Shown piece by piece: positions 44,913 through 56,065 of a DNA stretch of 64,000 nt; within the stretch, counting starts at the first letter, position 1; each line of letters starts with the position of its first letter. The stretch is from Acholoe squamosa (taxonomy: Eukaryota > Annelida > Polychaeta > Phyllodocida > Polynoidae). Below the pieces are notes generated by a model that was given only the letters and a program-made list of their open reading frames with translations, was not told the DNA's origin and made no database searches. The stretch is from positions 41,578,002 to 41,642,001 of the forward strand of contig OX439046.1 of NCBI GenBank assembly GCA_949317995.1, in the 5' to 3' direction. Position numbers and translations under genes: made by a program.

Positions 44913-45119
44913 AAAATGCGAAACTCCGTCATTTCGCCGAGGGAATGTACAATATATATATTTTTACCCTATTTGGAGTTATATACTGTTTGTAAGAGGA
45001 TTTGAAGTGATGGGGAGTGCTTCAAATGCAATTTTTGTGGTAGAGCTTTGTCAGTATATATATACAATTTTCTCCTGGGTATAAGTACATTTCCGTAATT
45101 CTATATCTTACCATACATG

Positions 45120-45600
45120 GGTGTATTTGCTTATGTATCTTCAATTTTGGGTACAAATTTCCAATTTTATGTACAACATACAATTTTGCAAATAGTGTGC
45201 AGTTTTGGCATTCAATGTTCAATTTAGCGTGCAAATTGAACATAAATGACAATTTAGTGTGCAAATTTATAATTTCGCGTGTAATTGCGTTCAATTGACA
45301 ATTTTAGTATGCAAATATATAATTTTCGCGTACATTTGGCAATTTTAGTATGCAAATATATAATTTCGCGTTCATTTGGCAATTTTAGTATGCAAATATA
45401 CAATTTCGCGTTCAATTCACGATTTTAGTATGCCAATATACAATTTTGCGTTCAATTGATAACTTTTTTTTGTATGCAAATATACAATTTTAGTGTGCAA
45501 ATTGGGTACAAACGTACAATCTGGTGTGCAAACATATAATTTTAGTGTGCAAATTGGGTACAAACGTACAATCTAGTTTACACTATACAATTTTTGGGAT
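45120..45600. repeat. Degenerate tandem repeats between env and LTR of D2
   Basis: Blocks such as TTAGTATGCAAATATA, CAATTTCGCGTTCA and GTGCAAATTGGGTACAAACG recur with drift. Same position and type as 20568-21010 in D1, though the unit order differs. About 640 bp of AT-rich sequence then leads to env. Confidence 0.65.
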
Positions 45601-46238
45601 TTGAGGCAAATTTTTCCGAGGACCGGAAAAACAAGGTACTTCATGTACAATAGGCTCGTTTGTCTCTAAGTTACTCTGTGATTTTGCTATATGGGTGTAT
45701 TAATTGGCAAATTCGGCAGTGGGCCGCTGCTTTTAATTGACTTTTCCCTAGCCTTCTTGAGTATGTGTCCCTGAAAGAGATTATCTGGTGGGTATCTTAA
45801 GTAAACATTTTTCATGTCAACAATTTTTCTCAACAATTTTTTTTTTTCATTCATTTTTCCAACAATTTTCTTGGATACCTAAAGTGTGTTACCTTAAGTA
45901 AACCTTGGTATAGTATACAAGTGCTAGTGGGTACAAGAACTGTCTTAGTTATCTACCTGCATTCATGTATATTAATGTTAGATTTGTACAATTTGCAATT
46001 TGCAATTTGCAAATTTGCGCGTATATGCGCGAATTAATCATCGATTTTGTGAGAATACCATAGATTTTCATATTATACATCAACAAGTGGCTGTGTATAT
46101 TTTTCTAAATCAATTGTTTTTTTTCTTTTTCAATACTTTGATAATTTCATTGACAGTGGAGGTGTGTGTCACGTGTGAGATGTGTCATCTCAGTATCTTC
46201 TGGTGGTGGACTGGGGGGCAGTCTAGGCTGTGGGCAGC

Positions 46239-48885
46239 CTAGGCTGTTTCCACAGTCACCGGGGAGGGCTGGTGGTTTAGAAAATTAGCAATAGTCTGCA
46301 TGTTTGACCTTGCGGTCTCCTCGTGGTGTTCGTCAATAATTATATCTGTTGTATTTTCCAGTGCTGTCATGGTCACCGGGCTGGTGCCACAATCATTCTG
46401 GAGAAGCATGGAGTAGTACAGTCCTTTGTTTTTAAGGGCTGGTATGGTACTGAACCTAGTGCGCCAAGGTAGGTGTATCACCTGAGGGAGGTGATAAGCA
46501 AATTCTCCTCTCTGTGTTGTTATAACTGCTGGTCCATTCCAGGTAATTATAGCCTTAGGTAGTGGGAAGGTTTTAACCACTATGTCCTTATAGGTCGGGG
46601 CAGCTGCTGATTTAATCTCATCAAATTCATGTGGTATTGGCCTCAAGGTTAGCGCGAAGTTTGAGTCTCCACAATATATTTTAAAATATATTGTGGGATT
46701 TGTGCGCTTGGCCACATTTTTCTTGCCACAGTGTGTCTGTGCAAATTTCTTAAGGTACTTCATTATTCTGTAGGCTGAGTAGATGGTCAGGGTGAATAAT
46801 ATAGCAATTATCAGGGTGTGGGTTTCCTGAATTGTGAGGAAAGGGGTATGGGTTTCCTCTGTAGGGGTAAATTTGGTAGGATTCTTATCTGGGAGCAATT
46901 TGTGTAGGGGCAGCTCGGTGACTAGTCTAAATGCTTTGGCTGTAGGCAGGTAGGCTACAGTCCCTCCTAGTCTGTACAGTTTGAGTAGTATGTATACTAT
47001 AAAAATGTGAGCTGATATCCCTAGGATGAGTCCTAAGCTTTGGAAGATTGGATGCTCTGTAACTCGACGTAGGTGCAATTCTACGTAGCGTGTTTCCATT
47101 GCCTTATCAAGGTTGAAGGCATCTTTTAATAATGTTTTGGCAAAGGGCTCCAAATTTAGTTGAGTAATATCATCCATGATTGGATTTTCCTGTAGTTTTT
47201 CTAAGGTTCTAGAAAGGTTTACTACTGGGAAATTTGGAAGATTCTCTGTTTCATCTGGTTTGGTTTCAGAAATTTGGTTAAGTGCTGCCATGAATGGTAA
47301 ATTAATTGTCTTGAGAATGTAATGAAATGATAAGGTTGAGTTACAGGGCAACCTTGTGTTTGGAAGAGAAAATTCTCCTACACTGATTGTGCACCCACAG
47401 GGTACACCTATGATTGAGTAGGACTGGGCTTTTCGAGTTTCAGACGTTTTACCATGGCAGTTGATAAAGTAATGGGGTTCATTAGTAGTGACCAGATACT
47501 CATCTTCAGAAATGGAAATAGCATGGGTGGTAGGTGCTTGCAGTGGTGAAACTGTAAACTTGCAATGTTCCTTAATCTGTTGAGCCTGGTTAGTAAAAAT
47601 GGCTACAGGGCATGTAGGCCTGTGTTTATAAATTCTACCATTTACATCTCTGCATACCTTTACTGTAGTACCTTCACATGCCTGCATATCTGCTGAGTCC
47701 AATTCGATGAATAATGATTCGTCGTACGATACTGCTAGAAACTCAGTTGTGGTTTGCAATTTGGTGACTCCTCTGGTGGGGGTCTCCTGTGTGTCTATAG
47801 GCATGGGTGATGTAATCATTTGGTACAGTTTGAAGGTAGAGGTGGTAGATTGAATTATAATGTCCAGATGAATATATATATATATGGTGAGCTGAGTAAG
47901 TGTATGAGGTCAGCTTCTGTGAATAATAGAAATCTAAGTCATTAATTGCGACTTGTGCTCCAGGGTGTGTAATCCTAAGTTTGTTATTAATGTCAATTAA
48001 GTATCTAGCAAGGTCTGAGGGTGGTACTATATCAGGGGTTAGGATTCCTGATGATAGCATCCTCAGGGCCGCATTTGTCCTTTGCAGTGATTGAACTGTA
48101 TTCATTCTTGCTGCTATGATAATTAATGCATCATTTAATACTTGCATTTTTTCCCTTTGAGTTTTCTCGTGCCTTGAATATGAGTCAAGTGACCTGGACA
48201 TGTTAGAGGCCCACAGGTTGACGGTGTCACCTATGGTGTTGATTGTGCTGTCCAGTACCTTCTTATCTTGGATGTATGCTTTAACAAACTTATCTTGTCT
48301 GTCTGTGATCTTTTCAATGAGACTAGCTGCTTCCTGATCTTGTTTAGCAAATTTTCTTAGTATTTCATCTATGTTCTTGAGCTGTCCCATTACTTGGTTT
48401 ACATCTTCTACTGTGGCTAGACCTAGCACACCGCGAAACAGGGGTGCTAGAAACCCCAGTATGGCCTCTCTTTTGGCCTTGTCCAATGTGTTTATGGGGT
48501 TGGATAGGAACAATTTGATGGAGGCTAATGTTTCATTTATCTCCTTGTCTGCAATTTCCAGCAAGGTGTCAAGCTCTTTGGCTTGTTGGATAATTTGACC
48601 AGAGGTATGATCTTGTAGAGTAGGAGTGGTCAACTGGAGTATTCTATCCCTTATGGATCCTTGGGTAACGGGTGCCCGAGGTATCTTGTAGGGGATAGCT
48701 AACAACAGTGTTGTGGTTGTATGTCCATTGACCAATGGTTGAGGGCTAGGTTTGAATACTACTCCTATGTTTTGTCTCACCACAGGTGTATAACCTGCAG
48801 TAAGTGGTTCTATAGTATATAGTAACAGCATAGTTAGCAGTATGGGTGAAACTCTCAGTCTCCCCATGGTGCTTGTGTAAAGCAA
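46239..48885 (-). pseudogene. env: F-type envelope gene of D2, one frameshift
   Basis: The gene spans about 880 codons in two overlapping frames (48885-47743 and 47819-46239). The N-part has a signal peptide, the K-A-K-R cleavage-like site with a hydrophobic stretch after it, and long helical heptads (QVMGQLKNIDEILRKF). The C-part has a cysteine-rich region (DMQACEGTTVKVCRD, INCHGKTSE, VPCGCTIS), a transmembrane segment (LGLILGISAHIFIVYILL), a second hydrophobic stretch (LIIAILFTLTIYSAY) and a basic tail. The two frames meet at a TA run near 47880 that is four bases longer than in D1. No other break was seen. In errantiviruses env is made from a spliced mRNA; no splice site was identified here. 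Confidence 0.7.
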
Positions 48886-49694
48886 GTTTGCTGTCTAAAG
48901 TCTTGTCAAATTTGTAGTGATTTGGTGCTGGTAAAGTCTAAGTGTATGGTGTAACACTTTAAATGAAGTGGTTCAAACTGTACCTTTGCAAGATTGAGCT
49001 GTCTTGGCAATATGTCCGGTGAGTCTATAGAGATTGACCAATAAATGGTAAGGTCAGGTTGAAGGTGAAGTAGGTGTGTTCTTTATCCTAGTGCAGTCTC
49101 TCCTAATGGAGAAGTGGGCTGGCTAATTCCCAAGTGGGGTCCTGTAGACTTGTGTTCCAGACTGCAGCTGGATGAAGACTGATGGTGGGCTATGGTCCAC
49201 AGTGCTTCTTATGTAGCCTACCCTACCCACATCCATTGTGGGCCTGGTATTGTTTCTCTGGAGTCATGTACCTAATCTCCAGTGTCTGCAACTGTGGGGT
49301 TCTATTGTGTAATCTGTGTACTGGTAATTAGCTCCTCCTGTCATCCAGGACAGCCATTCATGACCGTCTAGACAGTTGTCTGAGTGTAGCTTATAAGGTC
49401 AATTAATCTCTATAGACTGCTGTGTTGGCATAGCGCGCTCTTTCATGTGGGGATTAGGCTTTAGACACTCCATTGTGTTACCCTTACTCTTCTTAGACTT
49501 CATGTCTGCTTTACTTGGAGGGTCCCAGTCTTTGACCATTCAGAGGCAATAACCTACTGATATATTTACAAATTTGATTGGCTTTATATACATATAAGTA
49601 ATTCATTATCAGTCACACATGTCTTATGTGTGGATGAAGAGAATTTGTAATACATTTTGAAAATCTTATGTTCTTTTAGTATCTCAATCTGTTT
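48886..49694 (-). other. D2 spacer between integrase and env
   Basis: Noncoding; matches D1 24356-24820 for its first two thirds. A splice acceptor for env would be expected here, but I cannot pick one with confidence. Confidence 0.5.
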
Positions 49695-52600
49695 CTAATT
49701 TCTTGAAACTGCACCACACCTAGATGTTTTTCTTAGTATGTGGTGTGCAGGCCTAGGCCTGATAGGGCCTATGCCTGTGGTTTCTCTTGTAAGGGTGATA
49801 TCATTTTTGTTCCTTACAATTTTGTTGTAGTATTTGGCCTCATGTGGAATAAGCCTGTGTGCAAATTCATTGTTTCTGACAGCCACAACCTTTTTCAGTC
49901 TGTCTATGTGCACTGGTCTGGCCACCAATAGATTGGTGTCCAAGTTTTTGAGTTTGGCACTTGTCAAACTAGGTCTATCTACTACAACATATGGTCCCAT
50001 AAAAAGGGGTTGAAGTTTCTTACACTCTGTGTTGGTCAGGATTCTTGGTATGTTTAGGTACACCATGTCGGTGACCCTAATTTCCTGTGGTGTAAGTTTC
50101 TTATCATATCTATCCTTCCTTTCCTTTTGTAGCTTGGCGACCCTTTCTATAGCTTTCCTCCTAGAGGTATCCTGATTTGTTATCATGTTAGCTACATGGT
50201 CTGCTACGGTGGATATGTCTTCCTGTATTCCCAGCCCTAAGTCCATTGGAGTGGCTGGGTTTCTTCCATGAAGTAGGAAGAAAGGGGTGAATCCTGTGGT
50301 TTGGGATTCAGTGTTGTTTAATGCAAAGGTTATGGGTTCAATAAATGAATCCCAATTGTTTTGGTGCTTTGAGCAGAATGCTCTGAGCGCTGTGCCAATG
50401 CTAGCATTGAATCTCTCTACAAGCCCATTTGATTGTGGCCTGTATGGTGAGGAGAATTTATGTTTGATCTTGAGGTGTTTAGTTAACTTTGTGAACTTTG
50501 CACCTGGTTAACATGTTCCATTGTCTGTTTGAAGAGTGGCTGGTGTTCCATGATGACAAATTATATTCTTGTAGAACTCTGCTGCTGTTGTTTCAGCTTT
50601 TAAGTCAGTAGTAGCCCAAGCTGTTGCATATCTGGTAGCATAATCTATGCAGACTTGTATATGTTTGTTTCCCCTGGCAGTTGTGGGAAGTGGTCCCACC
50701 GCGTCGAGGTTTAGGAACTTCATTGGTGAAGCCATGTACTCTCTCACTGTCATTGGTGTTTTGTGTGAGTGTACTTGCCTTTTTGCTGTGAGGCATGTGT
50801 GGCAGGTGGAAACATATTTTGTTGTGTCTGCTAGCATAGACTTCCAATATACCCTAGGTCGGAGTGCTGACAGCATCCTACTTGAACCAAGATGGCCGCC
50901 GGTAGGTGAGTCATGGAAATACTGTAGTGTACTTGTTACCCATTGCTGTGGTATAACAATTTGAAGTGGTACAGTATTGGTTTTTCTCCAATTTATGGGG
51001 CATATATGGACTAATGTACCATTTACCAAGGTGTATGTCTGGCCTTGGTTGATGATTCTACTTCCTTGTGCTTTTGGTGTAGGCAAGGTCCCATCCTCAA
51101 GATATTGTATGAGGGGCAATAATTCCTTGTCCTTCCTTTGTTCCAAGCCAAGGTTTGAACCTGAGATGGATGTGTCGGGAATCTGATCCAGTAACTGATT
51201 TATATCTAGCACATGTTGTTTTATTCTGTCTCTTTCTTTTTCTTTTTCATCGACTATTGGCCTATCTTGTGCCTTTTGTTGGGGTGTGTCACTCTTGTTT
51301 TGGTGTGTAGGCTCCTTTGGAGGGCCTATTCTCGACTTGATGGGAGTGGCAACCTTTATCTTTAAAGGCACAATTTGCTTTTTGTCATTCTTCTTTGTCT
51401 CAGAGTTCTTTGACTTAGTAGATGCAGTGTCTTTTGTGACATTTTTCCTGGCAGGTGGGGTTTTCGTAGGTTTGTTTCCTGTGACCTTTTTCTCATTTAG
51501 AATAGTTTGTGATTGTGTGGGGGGTTTTGGTGTGCCCTCCTGAATCATTTCTCTAGTCTTTGAGCGTGTGGTCATAGGACACAAATGGTTTGATGTTTCC
51601 TCTCCCTGCATTGGTTCAAAGAATCTGACTGATTTGGAAGTTGCTTGAGTGATAGCATATAATGTGTCTTCTGGATCTTCATCATCTGAGTCAGGTGGGG
51701 TGAAGGGTGGCTCCTTAGGAGTTGCCTTCAGCATCTGATTGAGTGATGAGAATTCAATAGGCTCGAAGTCATTATCTGGAAAGAGTTGTGAGTATTCTCT
51801 CTCACAGTGGCAAAACACATAGTGTGTAGATTGCTTCAAGATACCCCTAATGGGTGTCTCTGGCCTTTCAATGGTGTTGGGTGGATCATTCCTTCTGAAT
51901 GGTACTTTCTTTGTTACTTTTGCAAACTTGGTTCTACTGGCTGCTCTAACTCTACTTGGTGGGGGTGGAGGGTTAGTCATGGGTCCAGAGTCTGGGTATT
52001 CTCTTCTAGACATAGCATCTGGTGGTGTGTTATCATCACCTTTCACGTGTTGGATGGTGAATGAAAATTGTTGTATGTCTAGAGCCCATCTAGCCCATCT
52101 ATGTGTGAGTCCTGTATTGGTTAATAGTGGGATTAGGGCTGCATGATCTGTGTATAATTGGAAGTGTCTAGTCTCTAGATAGTGTCTGAAATGTAATACT
52201 CCATACACTACTCCCAGTAGTTCTCTCTCTGTGGTATTGTAATTTCTCTCATGTTTGGAGAGGGTTCTACCTGCAAAGGCTACTGGTCTGAGCACTCCTT
52301 CATTATCTCTCTGTGAGAGTACAGCTCCTAAACTCACATTGGAAGCATCAGTTGCCAAACTGAACTCTTTCTCATAGTTTGGATATCTGAGAAGAGCATT
52401 GGTACAGAGGGCATGCTTTAATGTCTTGAAAGCATTATCTGCATCCTCTGTCCAGACAAATGCTTTGAGATGTTTCTGTAGATCATACAATGGTCTAGCA
52501 ATTTGGGCATAACCTTTGATAAACTTTTTGAAGTATTGGCATAGGCCTGTGAAGGATCTGACATTTTTGACTGATTTTGGTGTTGGGAAGGTTTTGATTG

Positions 52601-52982
52601 ATTCCACCTTTGTGGGAGATGGTTGCAGTCCCATGGGTGTGACTCTCATTCCCAAGAAGTCTATTCTGTCTATGAAGTATTCACATTTTGATTTCTTCAG
52701 TTTGAGTTTACCAACTCTTAGGCTGTTAAACACATCTTCCAGGTCATGGAAGTGTTGTTCGATTGATGGTGATAATACCAATCTGTCATCTAGGTATGGT
52801 AGGGCACATTTGTATTTGAGTTTGTTCAGAATTAATGTGACTAGATGGCAGAATCCTGCAGGTGCGGTCGCTAAACCCATTGGCATCCTTTCGTAGACAT
52901 ATTTTTTGTCATTTGCTATGAATGCGGTTTTATGCTGGTCCTCCTCTCTTATAGGAATTTGAAAAAAATCCCTGTTGGGCAT
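49695..52982 (-). pseudogene. pol: RT, RNase H and integrase of D2, one stop
   Basis: A single frame stays open from 52982 to 49695 except for a TAA at 50508-50510. It starts inside the first RT palm block (FFQIPIREEDQHKTAFI). YLDD is at residues 63-66 of this frame. RNase H has LATDASNVSLGAVLSQ, TERELLGVVYG, LYTDHAALIPL and DAMSRREY. A hydrophilic linker of about 240 residues follows. Integrase has HDSPTGGHLG ... CHTC for zinc, D in LNLDAVGPLP, D in LQTDNGTC and, after the stop, E in GLVERFNAS. The end has LQPLFMGPYVVVDR. The upstream half of RT is in another frame (52930-53607). Most complete D pol in the window. Confidence 0.85.
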
Positions 52983-54426
52983 CTAGCCTACTGAATACTC
53001 TTGGTCTGAGTGACCCTATCATGTCTAGAGTGTCATCGGCCCGGGGTGTAGATAAGGCTTGATTTATCGTGTTCTGGTTCAGATAACGAAAATCTGTGAC
53101 GAGCCTATGGCCTCCCGATGATTTTTGTACTAAAAAGGATCTGGAAGCCCAGGGGCCCTCAGCACATTCTCTCAGAATGCCCTGTTGTACTAGCCTTTCA
53201 CACTCTTCCCCTATTGCGGCCTGTTTTTCTGGTGTTTGTCTATATGGTAGGAAATGACATGGCACTGCCTCAGGTTTTACATGTATTGAGTGGGTATACA
53301 GGTGTGTAGCACCAATGTCTCCATCTTTTCCTACAAATATATCATCATACTTGGTCAGCAGTGATTCTAATCTATCATGCTGATCTTTGGATGTGAGCAC
53401 AGATTTTGGTGGAACATTCTCTTCCAATTCTGGCTCGAGGTCATGTGCCTCACTATGTATAGCAGCTACTTCAGAGAGTCTGATTGAGTTGGGTTCAGGG
53501 TCAGCATATGTGGACTCACAGTCTGAGTCTGTGTCACTGAATTGAGTTACATCCTCAGGCCGTATGGCTGAGATGGATTGATCAGTGTGTGGGGTAGTGT
53601 CTGACACCTGTTGAGGTTTTTCTAAATCAGATTCCTTGACTTCCTAAAATAGAGCTATGATGGCACCCTTTTTGATTTTATGTGGGCACCTGCTGGTGTT
53701 GAGTAACACTAGGGGATGTTTGTTTTTTTCCCTGGGGGTTACTGCTGCCCTTTGAACTAGATATGGGGCATTGTTATTTCTTTGGAGGTTATCTACTACT
53801 CCAGTTTTGCCTTGCAGTGATTGAGTAGATGTGACCTTACCCAATACTGCAGGTTCAGAGAATGGAGGGATGGTAAAATCCCTCACTGCCCTAATGGGTT
53901 TGAGAATTTGTTCCGGATCAACATTAAATTCAATTTGAGATTTTGTAGTGCTTAAGAAATCTGTGCCGAGAACAACGGGCTGTGTGAGGTTGGGTATTAC
54001 AGCAAATTGGTATTGAAATCTGACACCTTGGATTCTAAAGTTCAGCAGAGCTGAATGTCTAACATGACACACCGATCCATCTGCCAAATGGATGTTGATT
54101 TTAGATTTCCTCAGTTGGATATGGAATCTCTTTTGGAGATCCATGAGGAATGATTGTCTGACACAGGTGATAGTAGCACCTGTATCAACCAAACATTGTA
54201 CATCTGAAACATCATATAGATTTGCATTGATACAGCCATTTTGAAGAAGTACAATAGAAAGCTTGGTACTCTCACCTGTATCCTTTGATGATGAATCTGG
54301 TGGGGTGATGTGTATTACTGATGGACGTCTCTGTCTGTTAGATGGTAGATTGGCACTAGCAATTGTCTCTGGTTGGATCCTTGTTAATCCTGATTGATTG
54401 TTTGTTTTTGGGGTGTCACAGTGCAC
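52930..54426 (-). pseudogene. Protease and RT start of D2
   Basis: 54426-53644 contains CLVDTGATITCV (active site), then PVVLGTDFLSTT, a retropepsin. A TAG at 53644-53646 follows KKGAIIALF, but the same frame continues at 53607 through IFVGKDGDIGATHLYTH, GPWASRSFLVQKSSGGHRLVTDFRYLNQN and SRLDAQQGFF. The frame ends at a run of seven T (near 52945), where the RT continues in another frame; D1 has the identical break. Confidence 0.8.
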
Positions 54427-54530
54427 TGGCCCATCTGCACTGTGACATCCTAGTTTTCCTGGTTCTGTGGGGCGGTTGAGATGCTTGCCACCAGGAGCTT
54501 GATGATTTGATCCATTACATGAGGTGGTAT

Positions 54531-56065
54531 TTAAGGGTTACTGTGTTGGTTCCCCTGGTAACCTCTTGTGTCAGGTTTGTAATCCTCCTGGCGTGAGTTG
54601 GAACCCTGGTTATATTGACCAGAGTTCCTGTATTGACCAGAGTTGTTGGATCTCTGGTTGTTGTAGGCACCATTGTTGTTGTAGGATCCACTGTTGTAGT
54701 TCCTATGTGGACTATGGCTTCTACTGTTGGATCCTTGATTATAGGATCCAGAGTTGTTTGAACCCTGGCTGTTGTTGTTGTAGGAACCATTGTTGTTGTA
54801 GGATCCAGAGTTGTAGTTCCTATGTGGACTATGGCTCCTACTGTTGGATCCTTGATTATTATAGGATCTGCCATTGCTTGGGGTTCTGTCTCTCCTATCA
54901 CTGTATGAAGAGTTACCATTGTTGGAGTTGGAAGAGCTGTTGTCTTTCCTACTGTTGTGACCCCCCCGGTTGTTGTTGTTGCCCCCCCTACCTCTATCTC
55001 TATTGGATTGGTAGTTGGGGTCATAGTTATTTCCTCTATATCTACCGGTAGGGTCTTTTGATGTAACCTTAGCCTCCTGTTGCCTTACATGGGCACTAGA
55101 CATTAGGTTAACATCTTCATCTGCACTAGTGCTGATTTCCTGGACCTTTTTCTTAGTAGGCTGTGGGTTAGACTCTGCCTCCCTTATCTTCCTAGATCTT
55201 TCTTGGGTCTCAACCTCTAAGGCTAGGTCTAGGGCTTGGTCAAAAGAGTCTATTTTCTTGTTTTCAAGAGCTACAGAGATCCAGGGCCTCATGCCTTGGG
55301 TAAATGCCTTGCTTAGGATTTCATCGCTTTGGCGTTGGGCATTACACACTTTCCTGAGATGGCATGCATAGTCTAGGACAGGTTCATCTACCTTTTGTGC
55401 ACGGAGTGCTGTCCTTGAGATGATATTGTCTCGAGTAGCAAAATACTCTTTTAATTTATTCACTACATTGGTCCATGTCAACATATCAGGTGTGGCACTT
55501 TCCCTGAAGGATTCAAACCAAGCTAGTGCTTGTCCTTCAAGGTACTTGGGTAAATATGTTACCATGGTGTCACTGTCTGTAACTTTGTACTTATCCTTCA
55601 GATATTCTACGAATTTATGATCAATAAATAATGCTGTTGACATGAGTGGTGATGGGTGTGAAAAAGTTTTGGGTTTTGTTACCTCATGTAGCCTGATCTT
55701 TCTGTCGTCCTGTTGTTTTCTGTCTATGAGTTTGGTCATGTTGGACACCATGGAGATTATGATGTCATCCTTGGATCCAGAGGCAGATGGTGTGACAACA
55801 GGTGTGATGGCTGGTGTGGGAGGTTGTGGGGTCTGGGATGATACCATCTTCATGAGATCTGCTATCTGTTGTTGTTGTCTCTCTAGGGACTTCCGCTGGT
55901 CTTCCATGGCCTTCTGTTGGGCGTCTATTGCCGCATTCCTCTCTGCCAATTGTTGGTTGAGGATCCTCTCCCTTTCCTCCTGCTGGGACTTGTTGGTCTC
56001 TAGGGCAGTAACTGCATCTTGGATGGCCTTCTCATAGGCCCTTATCTTCTCAGCTGTCTGATTAG
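54531..56065 (-). pseudogene. gag: Gag of D2, capsid intact, start lost
   Basis: An uninterrupted frame extends from the non-LTR insertion (about 56065) to 54531. Parts are an N-terminal helical region (NQTAEKIRAYEKAIQDAVTAL, QQKAMEDQRKSLERQQQQ), a Ty3-type capsid (ALAWFESFRESATPDMLTW, DYACHLRKVCNAQRQSDEI), an R/G block (DPTGRYRGNNYDPNYQSNR) and a long N/S/G/Y/R-rich tail with SRSHSPHRNYNSGSYNNN repeats. No zinc knuckle, as in insect errantiviruses. The N-terminus beyond the insertion is missing. Protease follows in a different frame. Confidence 0.8.

Noticed and set aside
54524..55051. Plus-strand cysteine/serine-rich frame, and the threonine-rich minus frame, over the D2 gag tail
   Set aside because: Off-frame translations of the same gag repeats.
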